NCBI RefSeq assembly: GCF_900103185.1
Contig: NZ_FNJD01000013.1
Span: forward strand, 1-64,000
From: Sulfitobacter litoralis
GTDB taxonomy: Bacteria; Pseudomonadota; Alphaproteobacteria; Rhodobacterales; Rhodobacteraceae
Direction of reading: 5' to 3'
Length of the DNA: 64,000 bases
Shown: in pieces, positions 45,144 to 53,682 of the stretch
Position numbering within the stretch: the first letter of the stretch is position 1
Layout: the number at the start of each line of letters is the position of its first letter
Position numbers and translations under genes: made by a program
Notes under the pieces: generated by a model
Told to the model about the DNA's origin: nothing
Seen by the model: only the letters and a program-made list of their open reading frames with translations
Databases searched by the model: none

Positions 45144-46028
45144 ATGACTGAGTACCCTGTAAATATGGATGTCACCCCTATCGTGTCGGGGCATTTTGAT
45201 CCGGTGACCAATACGATCAGCTATATTGTCCGCGATCCGGATTCCAACGCCTGTGCGATCATCGATTCAGTTATGGATATCGACTATGCCGCCGGACGGA
45301 TCACCTATGACCACGCGGACAAGCTGATTGCCGAGGTTGAAGCGCAGGGCCTTGCGTTGGAGTGGATCATAGAGACCCATGTCCACGCCGACCACCTGTC
45401 TGCCGCGCCCTACATCCAGCAAAAGCTGGGGGGCAAAATCGGCGTCGGAGAGCAGATCATGACCGTGCAGGACACCTTTGGGAAAGTGTTCAACGAAGGC
45501 ACCGAATTCCAGCGCGACGGGTCGCAGTTCGATGCGTTGTTCAAGGACGGCGACCGCTACAGCGTTGGCGGTATGGCATGTTTCGCGATGTACACCCCCG
45601 GCCATACGCCCGCCTGTATGGTGCATGTCATGGGCAACGCGGCCTTCACGGGCGATACGCTTTTCATGCCCGACGGTGGCTCTGCCCGCGCGGATTTCCC
45701 AGGTGGCGACGCCGGAGAGCTGTATGACAGCATCCAAAAGGTCTTGGCCTTGCCCGAAGATATGCGCCTGTTCATGTGCCACGACTATGGCCCCAACGGT
45801 CGCGATATACAGTGGGAGACCACGGTGGGCGACGAGAAGGCGCATAACATCCACGTGGGCGGCGGTAAAACCCGCGCCGAATTCATTGCCTTTCGCACCG
45901 AACGTGACGCGCAGCTTGCCATGCCGAAACTGATCATCCCGTCGCTTCAGGTGAACATGCGTGCAGGGCATATGCCGCGCGACAAGGATGGAAATTTAAT
46001 GCTCAAGGTGCCGGTGAACGGGTTGTAA
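45144..46028 (+). CDS. MBL-fold hydrolase, persulfide-dioxygenase-like (Blh type)
   Basis: From the ATG at 45144 (AAGTGGAG nine bases upstream) the 294-aa cytoplasmic protein has HVHADHLSAAPYIQ near 75-88, MYTPGHTPACMVHV near 150 and GDTLFMPDGGSARADFPGGD near 170-189. The last motif is typical of ETHE1-like persulfide dioxygenases and the BigR-regulated Blh protein. It would oxidise glutathione persulfide to sulfite. An open frame extends to 45069, but there it would overlap the operator. Confidence 0.85.
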   Translation: MTEYPVNMDVTPIVSGHFDPVTNTISYIVRDPDSNACAIIDSVMDIDYAAGRITYDHADKLIAEVEAQGLALEWIIETHVHADHLSAAPYIQQKLGGKIGVGEQIMTVQDTFGKVFNEGTEFQRDGSQFDALFKDGDRYSVGGMACFAMYTPGHTPACMVHVMGNAAFTGDTLFMPDGGSARADFPGGDAGELYDSIQKVLALPEDMRLFMCHDYGPNGRDIQWETTVGDEKAHNIHVGGGKTRAEFIAFRTERDAQLAMPKLIIPSLQVNMRAGHMPRDKDGNLMLKVPVNGL

Positions 46029-46032
46029 GCGG

Positions 46033-47760
46033 GTGCGTATTCCTGTCGCTGTCCGCCGCTATTTGCCAGTCCTCGACTGGGGGCGCGACTATGACAAGTC
46101 GGCTTTGTCCAATGATCTGATGGCGGCGGTGATCGTCACCATCATGCTGATCCCGCAGTCTCTCGCGTATGCCTTGTTGGCCGGACTGCCGCCCGAGGCG
46201 GGGCTTTATGCGTCCATCGTGCCGATCCTGCTCTATGCGGTGTTTGGGACCAGCCGTGCGCTGGCGGTGGGGCCTGTGGCGGTGGTGTCGCTGATGACGG
46301 CGGCTGCCTTGGGCAATATCGCCGATCAGGGCACGATGGGCTATGCCCTCGCAGCGCTGACGCTGGCGTTGCTGTCGGGTGTGATGCTTCTGGTGATGGG
46401 GGTGTTCAAGCTGGGGTTTCTGGCGAACTTCCTGTCACACCCCGTCATCTCGGGGTTTATCACCGCCTCAGGCGTGATCATTGCGGCCAGCCAGATCAAG
46501 CACCTTCTGGGCATTGATGCCTCGGGCGGCAATCTTGCAGAGCTGCTGATGTCGATTTGGGGCAATCTGGGCAATGTGAACTGGACGACGGTCTCCATCG
46601 GCGTGTCAGCGACGCTGTTCCTGTTCTGGGTGCGCAAGGGGCTCAAGCCGTTTTTACGTGCCCGCGGCGTCGGCCCGCGGGCGGCGGATGTGGCGACCAA
46701 GGCAGGGCCGGTGGCGGCTGTTGTGGTCACGACGCTAGCGGTCTGGTTCTTTGATCTCGCGGGGCAGGGCGTCAAAATTGTGGGCGCTGTCCCGCAAAGC
46801 CTGCCGCCGCTGACGATGCCGGATCTGTCGTTCGACCTGATGGGCAACCTGCTGCTGCCCGCGTTCCTGATCTCTGTCATCGGGTTTGTGGAATCGATAT
46901 CGGTCGCTCAGACCCTTGCCGCAAAGAGGCGGCAGCGCATCAATCCGGACCAAGAGCTGATCGGGCTGGGGGCCGCGAATATCGGGGCGGCGTTTACCGG
47001 CGGCTATCCGGTCACGGGCGGTTTCGCGCGGTCGGTAGTCAATTTTGACGCAGGGGCCCAGACACCGGCGACGGGGGCCTATACCGCCGTGGGGCTGGCC
47101 ATTGCCGCATTGGCGCTGACGCCGCTGGTGTTCTTTCTACCGCAAGCGACACTGGCCGCGACGATCATTGTTGCTGTCCTGACGCTGGTTGATTTTACGA
47201 TTTTGAAAAAGTCGTGGTCCTATTCCAAATCCGATTTCGCGGCCGTTCTGACCACCATGCTGATCACTTTGGGCAGCGGAGTCGAACTGGGGGTCACCTG
47301 CGGGGTGGTCCTTTCGATCTTCCTGCATCTTTATAAGACCACCAAACCCCATATTGCCGAGGTGGGCCTGGTGCCTGGCACCGAACACTTTCGAAATATC
47401 AACCGCCACGACGTCGAAACCTGCCCGACCGTGCTGACCCTACGCATCGACGAGAGCCTGTATTTCGCCAACGCGCGTTTCCTTGAGGACTGCATCTATG
47501 ACCGTTTGGCCGGAGATACCTGCCTGCGCCACGTGGTACTGATGTGCTCTGCCATCAACGAGATCGACTTTAGCGCGCTGGAATCGCTCGAGGCGATCAA
47601 CACAAGGCTGCGGGATATGGGAATCAAGCTGCACCTGTCCGAGGTCAAAGGCCCCGTTATGGATCGCCTGAAAAAGCAGCACTTCATCTCCGATTTGACA
47701 GGCAGCGTGTTCCTGTCCCAGCATGAGGCCTATGTCGCCTTGGGAAAAGTTGCCGCATAG
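46033..47760 (+). CDS. SulP-family anion permease with STAS domain
   Basis: The 575-aa membrane protein starts at GTG 46033, four bases after the persulfide-dioxygenase-like gene. The SulP core has about 12 helices with AAVIVTIMLIPQSLAYALLA near 32-51 and GGYPVTGGFARSVVNFDAGA near 320-339. A STAS domain follows at about 460-560 (VLTLRIDESLYFANARFLED). SulP proteins move sulfate or other anions. In a sulfur-oxidation locus it may export sulfate or sulfite; direction and substrate are inference. Confidence 0.9.
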   Translation: MRIPVAVRRYLPVLDWGRDYDKSALSNDLMAAVIVTIMLIPQSLAYALLAGLPPEAGLYASIVPILLYAVFGTSRALAVGPVAVVSLMTAAALGNIADQGTMGYALAALTLALLSGVMLLVMGVFKLGFLANFLSHPVISGFITASGVIIAASQIKHLLGIDASGGNLAELLMSIWGNLGNVNWTTVSIGVSATLFLFWVRKGLKPFLRARGVGPRAADVATKAGPVAAVVVTTLAVWFFDLAGQGVKIVGAVPQSLPPLTMPDLSFDLMGNLLLPAFLISVIGFVESISVAQTLAAKRRQRINPDQELIGLGAANIGAAFTGGYPVTGGFARSVVNFDAGAQTPATGAYTAVGLAIAALALTPLVFFLPQATLAATIIVAVLTLVDFTILKKSWSYSKSDFAAVLTTMLITLGSGVELGVTCGVVLSIFLHLYKTTKPHIAEVGLVPGTEHFRNINRHDVETCPTVLTLRIDESLYFANARFLEDCIYDRLAGDTCLRHVVLMCSAINEIDFSALESLEAINTRLRDMGIKLHLSEVKGPVMDRLKKQHFISDLTGSVFLSQHEAYVALGKVAA

Positions 47761-47810
47761 TCACCCATAGTTTGCAAGTTTCTGATTGATCGTTACAACT
47801 GCTGTCAGGG

Positions 47811-47833
47811 GCTGCGGAACGGCGTTCCGCAGC
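47811..47833. terminator. Hairpin between the SulP and acyl-CoA synthetase genes
   Basis: GCTGCGGAAC and GTTCCGCAGC are perfect 10-base arms around GGC. No T-run follows, so it may be a weak terminator, an RNA-stabilising stem or part of the leader of the next gene. Confidence 0.5.
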
Positions 47834-47862
47834 GGGGAGAGAACTATTTCAGGACAGTTGAT

Positions 47863-49431
47863 ATGATACCGATCAATCCGCCGGCACCGGCAAACACACC
47901 CACGCAAACCATCGTCGAGGTCGTGCGAGGCAACGCCAAAGCGCATCCGGACAAACCCGCGCTGGTCTGTGACGGAAAAACCGTCAGCTGGGGAGCGTTC
48001 GACCAGCGCATCAACAAGATCGCCAATCTGCTGCTGTCGCTGGGGGTGGGCAAGGGCGATAACATCGCAATCATCTCTCCCAATTCCATTCCTTATGCAG
48101 AGCTGTTCATGGGCATCTTGCGGGCGGGGGCCTGTGTGACACCGCTGTCTACGATGGCGTCGCCCGATGCGCTGCAAAAGATGCTGACCGATTGCGGGGC
48201 GCGTGCGATCTTTGTCGCGGCGCAATACCTTGAATTGGTCGACGGGTTTATTGCTGATCTGGATCTGGCACGGTTTGCCATTGATTTTGACCACCCCGCG
48301 TTCGACCCCTATGAAGCGGCGGTCGCCGCGGCGTCTGACACCGACCCCGAAATCAAGACCGAGATGTCGGATGCGTTCAACCTGATCTACTCCTCGGGCA
48401 CAACGGGGACGCCCAAGGGCATCTTGCACAATCACTGGATGCGGTCGGCGCAGATGGATCGTGTGTCGCCCAACGGATACGACGATAATGCGCGTACTCT
48501 GCTGTCGACACCGCTTTATTCCAACACGACGATCGTGTCGTTCCTGCCCACGCTTTACGGCGGCTCCACAGTGTATCTGATGCCGAAATTCGACGCGCGT
48601 GGGTATCTCGAGATTGTGCAGCGTGAAAAGATAACCCACACGATGCTGGTGCCTGTGCAGTACAAACGGATCATGGATGTGCCCGATTTTGACCAGTTTG
48701 ACCTGTCGTCGATGCAGGTCAAATTCTCGACCTCCGCGCCGCTGCGGGCCGAGGTCAAAGCGGACGTGCTGGCGCGGTTCCCCGGTAAGTTGCTTGAATA
48801 CTATGGCCTGACCGAAGGGGGCGGGGTCACAGTGCTGAATTCTGCCGAACATCCCGACAAATTGCATACGGTGGGCCAGACTGCGCCGGGCAATGAAATT
48901 CGGCTGATTGACGAGACCGGCAAAGAGGTCCCCAAGGGCGAGGTGGGAGAGATTTGCGGCCGTGGTCCAACGATGATGGCGGGCTATTTCGGGCGCGATG
49001 ATCTGACGGCGGATTACATCTGGCGTGACGAAGCGGGCAACGTCTTCTTCCGCTCGGGTGATATGGGGCGCTTTGACGACGACGGCTTTCTGATCCTGTC
49101 GGACCGCAAGAAAGATATGATCATCTCGGGCGGGTTGAACATCTATGCTGACGATCTCGAGCTGGTGCTGCTGGCGGACCCAGATGTGATTGATGCCGCC
49201 GTGATCGGTGTGCCGTCTGAGGCATGGGGTGAAACGCCTTATGGTTTGGTTGTGCTGCGCGAAGGGGCGACGCGTTCGGGCGATGACGTTTGCGCGGATG
49301 CCAATGCCAAACTAGGCAAAAGCCAGCGTCTGTCGGCGGTGGAACTGCGCGGCGAACTGCCGCGCAGCTCTATCGGGAAAATTCTCAAGAAAGAATTGCG
49401 TGCGCCTTTCTGGGCGGCGGTCTCTGCGTGA
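47863..49431 (+). CDS. AMP-forming acyl-CoA synthetase
   Basis: The 522-aa enzyme has the P-loop LIYSSGTTGTPKGILHNH near 171-188, EYYGLTEGGGVT, FFRSGDMGRFDDDGF near 393 and the C-terminal Lys in SSIGKILKKELR. It activates an unidentified carboxylic acid with ATP and CoA. Fourteen bases separate it from a ThDP-dependent enzyme gene, so the two products likely act in one pathway. Confidence 0.88.
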   Translation: MIPINPPAPANTPTQTIVEVVRGNAKAHPDKPALVCDGKTVSWGAFDQRINKIANLLLSLGVGKGDNIAIISPNSIPYAELFMGILRAGACVTPLSTMASPDALQKMLTDCGARAIFVAAQYLELVDGFIADLDLARFAIDFDHPAFDPYEAAVAAASDTDPEIKTEMSDAFNLIYSSGTTGTPKGILHNHWMRSAQMDRVSPNGYDDNARTLLSTPLYSNTTIVSFLPTLYGGSTVYLMPKFDARGYLEIVQREKITHTMLVPVQYKRIMDVPDFDQFDLSSMQVKFSTSAPLRAEVKADVLARFPGKLLEYYGLTEGGGVTVLNSAEHPDKLHTVGQTAPGNEIRLIDETGKEVPKGEVGEICGRGPTMMAGYFGRDDLTADYIWRDEAGNVFFRSGDMGRFDDDGFLILSDRKKDMIISGGLNIYADDLELVLLADPDVIDAAVIGVPSEAWGETPYGLVVLREGATRSGDDVCADANAKLGKSQRLSAVELRGELPRSSIGKILKKELRAPFWAAVSA

Positions 49432-49445
49432 ACAAGGAAAAACTC

Positions 49446-51017
49446 ATGAACGATCAAACGGATACGGACAAGATGAACGGCGCGGATAGCCTTGTGCAGA
49501 CGCTGCTCGATAGCGGGCTCGACACCTGTTTCACCAACCCCGGTACGTCGGAAATGCACTTTGTTGCTGCGCTGGATCACGTGCCCGGCATGCGGTCGAT
49601 CCTTGTCCTGCAAGAGGGCGTGGCGACGGGGGCGGCGGATGGCTATTACCGTATGGCCGGCAAGCCCGCCTGCACCCTGCTGCACCTTGGGCCGGGTCTG
49701 GCCAACGGGTTGTCGAACCTACACAACGCAAAAAAGGCCGGGTCCGGCGTGGTGAACATCGTCGGCGAACATGCGGTCACGCATATCGAGCTGGACGCGC
49801 CGCTGACCTCTGACATCGAAGGGATCGCGCGGCCCGTGTCGCATTGGGTGCATACATCGCTGTCGGCGGCGGATGTGGGCGCGGATGCAGCCCGTGCCGT
49901 GCAGGCGGCGAATGTGGCACCGGGGCAGGTGGCGACGCTGATGCTGCCCAGTGATACCGCCTGGAACGAGGGCGGAACCGTCGCGCCCGCGCTTGAACCC
50001 GCAGTGCGCCCCGCCTTTGACGCGGCCGCGCTGGCGGAAGCCGTCGCCGCGCTGTCCGGTCCCGACAGCTTGCTGTTGTTGGGCGGTGCCGCGCTCAGCG
50101 CCGAGATGCTGGAGGTCGCAGGGCGGATCGCGGCAAAGACAGGCTGCAAATTGCTAAGCGAATGGGCCAATGCGCGGCAGGAACGCGGGGCGGGTCGTGT
50201 GGTGGTCAACCGCGTGCCTTATCCGATTGATCAAGCGCTAGAGACATTGGCCCCGTTCAAACGCATCGTTCTGGTGGGCGCGCGCGCGCCGGTCGGTTTC
50301 TTTGCCTACCCAAACAAGCCCGCCATCCTGACCGCCGAAGGCACGCAGATTACCAATCTGTGCACCACTGGTCAGGATATCGAAGCGGCACTGGCAGCGC
50401 TTTGCAGCGGGGCTGACGCGACGGGCACCGCGCCTGCGCATGTGGCAGAGGCATCGACGCCGGACAAACCCAGCGGCCCGCTGGAACCCGGCGGCATCGC
50501 GCAAGCCTTGGCGCGCAGTATCCCCGAGGATGCGATTATCGTCGACGAGGCGATTACCACAGGCCGCGCATTCTTCCCCGCAACGGCAGGCGCCCCGAAA
50601 CACACCTGGGTGAACAACTGCGGCGGGTCCATCGGCTATGGCATGCCCGTGGCGATTGGGGCAGCGGTGGCATGCCCTGACCGCAAGGTGATGGCGTTGG
50701 TTGGCGATGGCAGCGCGATGTACACGGTGCAGGCGCTTTGGACGATGGCGCGCGAGGGGCTGGACATCACCATCGTGATCTTCGCCAACCGCGTCTATAA
50801 GATCCTGCGCGGCGAGCTGACCAACGTTGGTGTCAGCAATGCGGGGCCCAAGGCGATGGATATGCTGTCGCTTGACCAACCAACGCTCGAATTCGCGCAG
50901 ATGGCAAAGTCGATGGGCGTGGAGGCAACGCAGGTCAGCGATTGCGAAGCGCTGGAGCTGGCGATCGAGACAGGGCTGGCACATAAAGGCCCGTATCTGA
51001 TCGAAGCGGTGATGTAG
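49446..51017 (+). CDS. ThDP-dependent decarboxylase/lyase of the acetolactate synthase-like family
   Basis: The 523-aa protein has the three ThDP-enzyme domains: FTNPGTSEMHFVAAL and the catalytic Glu in VLQEGVATGAADGYYR near 54-69, a central domain, and the cofactor motif VGDGSAMYTVQALWTMAREG near 417-436 ending with FAN. It resembles benzoylformate-decarboxylase-like proteins often annotated as acetolactate synthase large subunit, but no small regulatory subunit gene is present. Alternatives are a 2-hydroxyacyl-CoA lyase or another 2-oxoacid decarboxylase. The ATG at 49446 follows AAGGAAAAACTC. Confidence 0.82.
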   Translation: MNDQTDTDKMNGADSLVQTLLDSGLDTCFTNPGTSEMHFVAALDHVPGMRSILVLQEGVATGAADGYYRMAGKPACTLLHLGPGLANGLSNLHNAKKAGSGVVNIVGEHAVTHIELDAPLTSDIEGIARPVSHWVHTSLSAADVGADAARAVQAANVAPGQVATLMLPSDTAWNEGGTVAPALEPAVRPAFDAAALAEAVAALSGPDSLLLLGGAALSAEMLEVAGRIAAKTGCKLLSEWANARQERGAGRVVVNRVPYPIDQALETLAPFKRIVLVGARAPVGFFAYPNKPAILTAEGTQITNLCTTGQDIEAALAALCSGADATGTAPAHVAEASTPDKPSGPLEPGGIAQALARSIPEDAIIVDEAITTGRAFFPATAGAPKHTWVNNCGGSIGYGMPVAIGAAVACPDRKVMALVGDGSAMYTVQALWTMAREGLDITIVIFANRVYKILRGELTNVGVSNAGPKAMDMLSLDQPTLEFAQMAKSMGVEATQVSDCEALELAIETGLAHKGPYLIEAVM

Positions 51018-51040
51018 CGCCCGCGAAGACTATCCGATAC

Positions 51041-51079
51041 AAAAAGGCCCCCGATCAGCGCTGATCGGGGGCCTTTTTT
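51041..51079. terminator. Bidirectional Rho-independent terminator
   Basis: AAAAAGGCCCCCGATCAGC and GCTGATCGGGGGCCTTTTT form a perfect palindrome with A- and T-runs at the ends, between the convergent ThDP-enzyme and mscS genes. Confidence 0.95.
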
Positions 51080-51099
51080 ATCTCAGTCATCCGCGTCTG

Positions 51100-53544
51100 T
51101 TAGCGGTCTGCGCCACCGTCGCCGTCGGCATCGTCGCTGTCGGGCACATCATCCGCCTTGATCGGCTTGGACACCGTCTTGGCCTTTTTGGGGCCCTTAT
51201 CGGCATCTTGGGCTGCGGGGCCTTCGATCTTGAACGGCTGAGTGGTGCCGTCCTTGTTCTCGCCCAGCCAAATAGTTTGCTGTGGGAAGGGGATTTCGAT
51301 CCCACGCTCGTCAAAGACCGTCTTGAGATAACCGTTGTACATGCGCCCGATGCCCCATTGCTTGCCCGGATCGGTCTTGATCCGCACGCGCAGCACCACG
51401 GCGCTGTCGCCAAGCGACTGCACGCCGAACCATTCCAGCTCTCCCATGATGCTATTTGCGATCTCGGGCTCGTTCTCCATCATCCGGTCATAGGCATCAA
51501 ACATGGCCTGTTTGGCCTCTTCGACATTCTCGCGGTAAGCGATGCCCATGTCACACACCGTATATGCAAAGCCGCGCATATAGTTGCTGACCACATCCAC
51601 GGTCGAGAAGGGGATCATGTGGAACACCCCTTGCACATCGCGCAGGGAAACGGACCGCACTGACAGCTTTTCGACCGTGCCTGTGGTGCCGCCCACGGTG
51701 ATCACATCGCCGACGTTGATGACGTTCTCGAACTGGATGAACACACCGGTGATGATGTCTTGCACCATCTTTTGAGCGCCAAAACCAATGGCCAGACCTA
51801 ACACCCCAGCAGACGCCAGCAGTGGCCCGATATCCAGCCCGATTTCGCTAAGCACGAACATCAGCGTCAGGATGATCAGCGCAATGGTCGCCGCATTGCG
51901 CAGCAACGTCAGCAAGGTGGTTTCCCGCGAGGTCGGCACAGCGCCGTATTCAGGGTTCAGCTTGTAGTCAACAAAGGATGTCAGCGCGAGCCAGATGCCG
52001 AAGGCCACGGTCAGGATCAACCCAACAGAGATCAGCGCCTTGGTGACCGCCAGACCGACCTGACCCTCAAGCCAGCTGCGCATGTCGATCATGCCAATCA
52101 CGTCCAGTGTAAAGAACAGCACGCAGATCAGCAGGAAAAGACGCAATGTGCTAAAGGCACGCGGGACAAACGTGTTGATACGGCGTTCAAGCAGCGGCAG
52201 TTTGGCGTTCACGTCATCGGGCAAAGAGATACCACGGTGCACGGCCTGCGCCAACCAGCCCGACAGCAGGGCTGCAATGATAATCGCGGCCAAAATCTTG
52301 CCCGACCCAACAATCGCCTCGAGCGTCACATCAGCAGGCTGGGTCATCAGGACGATGAACATTACCGCAATATATGTCAGTGCAACCCAATGCCAGATGC
52401 CGGCAAGCCCATGCAGAATACGAGCGATGAACCCGCGCCGTGCCTTGGCGATGGTGGCCGGGTCGACACCCTCTGCCGCCGTCGCCTCAACGGGATCTGC
52501 TTCGCTTTGAAGCCAGCGGGTAACGGCCTTGCGGCGGCGCAGCACGATATAGACGAGGTACAGCAGTACCATCACCGACAGCAGTGCCGAAACGCCTGCA
52601 CCCGCAGCCACGTTGACGCTTTGATTGACGATCGGCACGACAAGCAGCTGGCCATACCCCAGCAGGCTGACCACGACGCTTAGGTACCGGGTCAGCGATT
52701 TGGCGGCCGCATCTCCTACGGGCACGAGCCGCAGCCCCGAGGCGACGGGCGACAGGAAGGACCGGATGATGACTTTGGTCATCTCGACCAGCAGAAAGGC
52801 ATTCAGATACATCGACTGACGGATGCCGATCTGGCCGGCTTCGCCCACGGCGAGGATGGTAATCAGATAGCCCGCAGCCCAGGCCACAATGACGATAAAC
52901 GCGTCCAGCAGGTTCGACCCCAGAAACAGACCGATAGAGCGGAAGATGCCGACGTTTTCAGCCGTTCGGCCCATACGGGCATACAGCCCGCGTGCCAGAT
53001 AGCGCAGCACCAGAAACAAGACAACGGTGATCGCAATCACCACCAACAGGCCGGGCAGGGCGTCTAGTAAGACCGATAGCTCTGATCCGCTAAGGCCGGA
53101 GAACACGCCGCCGCCGCCTTCGATCGCGGTCCAGAACGACGTAAGCGTGTTCACCGTGTCTTGCCCGATCTGCTGGGTAATCAGCGCGATCTGCCGCCCG
53201 ACTGACACACCTTCGGCATCGGCCGCAGCGGTGATGGTTTCAATCGCGGGGTTCTCGTCGCCCGCAGGGTTGCCCGAGGCGTCCAGCGATTTTTCAAGGT
53301 CCGCGATCAGCGCCGCACGCGCGTCGTCATCTTTCAGAACCTCAAGCAGGCTATCCAGCGGTGCCTTCGCTACGGCATCAGGCGCCGCTTCGGTCGTTTC
53401 TTTGTCAGAGGACCCGCCCCCCATAAACAGGGACTGCGCCTGTACCGCGAGGGGGGAGAGCGTCAGAAACACCGCCATCAAAAGGCTCGCGATGAATTGT
53501 AGCCACCCTCGGGTTGGTATCGCGCTTTTTCCGGTTCCTGACAT
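51100..53544 (-). CDS. MscS-family mechanosensitive ion channel (second copy)
   Basis: The 814-aa membrane protein starts at ATG 53544, which has an AAAGAGG site; another ATG at 53562 lacks one. A signal sequence (FIASLLMAVFLTLSPLAVQA), a periplasmic region of about 110 residues and some ten helices lead to the pore helix SAGVLGLAIGFGAQKMVQDI near 570-589, then the cytosolic cage and an acidic, Lys/Asp-rich tail. It differs in sequence from the channel at 9053. It stands next to the opg operon, whose glucans also serve osmotic adaptation. Confidence 0.92.
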   Translation of the reverse strand: MSGTGKSAIPTRGWLQFIASLLMAVFLTLSPLAVQAQSLFMGGGSSDKETTEAAPDAVAKAPLDSLLEVLKDDDARAALIADLEKSLDASGNPAGDENPAIETITAAADAEGVSVGRQIALITQQIGQDTVNTLTSFWTAIEGGGGVFSGLSGSELSVLLDALPGLLVVIAITVVLFLVLRYLARGLYARMGRTAENVGIFRSIGLFLGSNLLDAFIVIVAWAAGYLITILAVGEAGQIGIRQSMYLNAFLLVEMTKVIIRSFLSPVASGLRLVPVGDAAAKSLTRYLSVVVSLLGYGQLLVVPIVNQSVNVAAGAGVSALLSVMVLLYLVYIVLRRRKAVTRWLQSEADPVEATAAEGVDPATIAKARRGFIARILHGLAGIWHWVALTYIAVMFIVLMTQPADVTLEAIVGSGKILAAIIIAALLSGWLAQAVHRGISLPDDVNAKLPLLERRINTFVPRAFSTLRLFLLICVLFFTLDVIGMIDMRSWLEGQVGLAVTKALISVGLILTVAFGIWLALTSFVDYKLNPEYGAVPTSRETTLLTLLRNAATIALIILTLMFVLSEIGLDIGPLLASAGVLGLAIGFGAQKMVQDIITGVFIQFENVINVGDVITVGGTTGTVEKLSVRSVSLRDVQGVFHMIPFSTVDVVSNYMRGFAYTVCDMGIAYRENVEEAKQAMFDAYDRMMENEPEIANSIMGELEWFGVQSLGDSAVVLRVRIKTDPGKQWGIGRMYNGYLKTVFDERGIEIPFPQQTIWLGENKDGTTQPFKIEGPAAQDADKGPKKAKTVSKPIKADDVPDSDDADGDGGADR

Positions 53545-53633
53545 GGGGGCCTCTTTCGACATTTCTAAATTACGCTACGAGATAGGGGAATGATCCCTAT
53601 TTCCACTGTTTTGTGCTTATGGGTGGTCTTGAA

Positions 53634-53676
53634 CGCAAAGAAAACCCGATGCGCGGGATAAGGTCGCACATCGGGT
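53634..53676 (-). terminator. Terminator of the opgGIHC operon
   Basis: Reading the minus strand, ACCCGATGTGCG pairs with CGCGCATCGGGT (one mismatch) across a 10-base loop, followed by TTTCTTT. It lies seven bases after the opgC stop. Confidence 0.75.
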
Positions 53677-53682
53677 GTTACG

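Noticed and set aside
47761-48867. 368-codon minus-strand open frame
   Set aside because: It is antisense to the acyl-CoA synthetase gene, with no recognisable motif.
49446-51017. Sulfoacetaldehyde acetyltransferase (Xsc) identity for the ThDP enzyme near the sox genes
   Set aside because: The N-terminal sequence lacks the Xsc pattern and the protein is shorter; it fits benzoylformate-decarboxylase-like proteins better.
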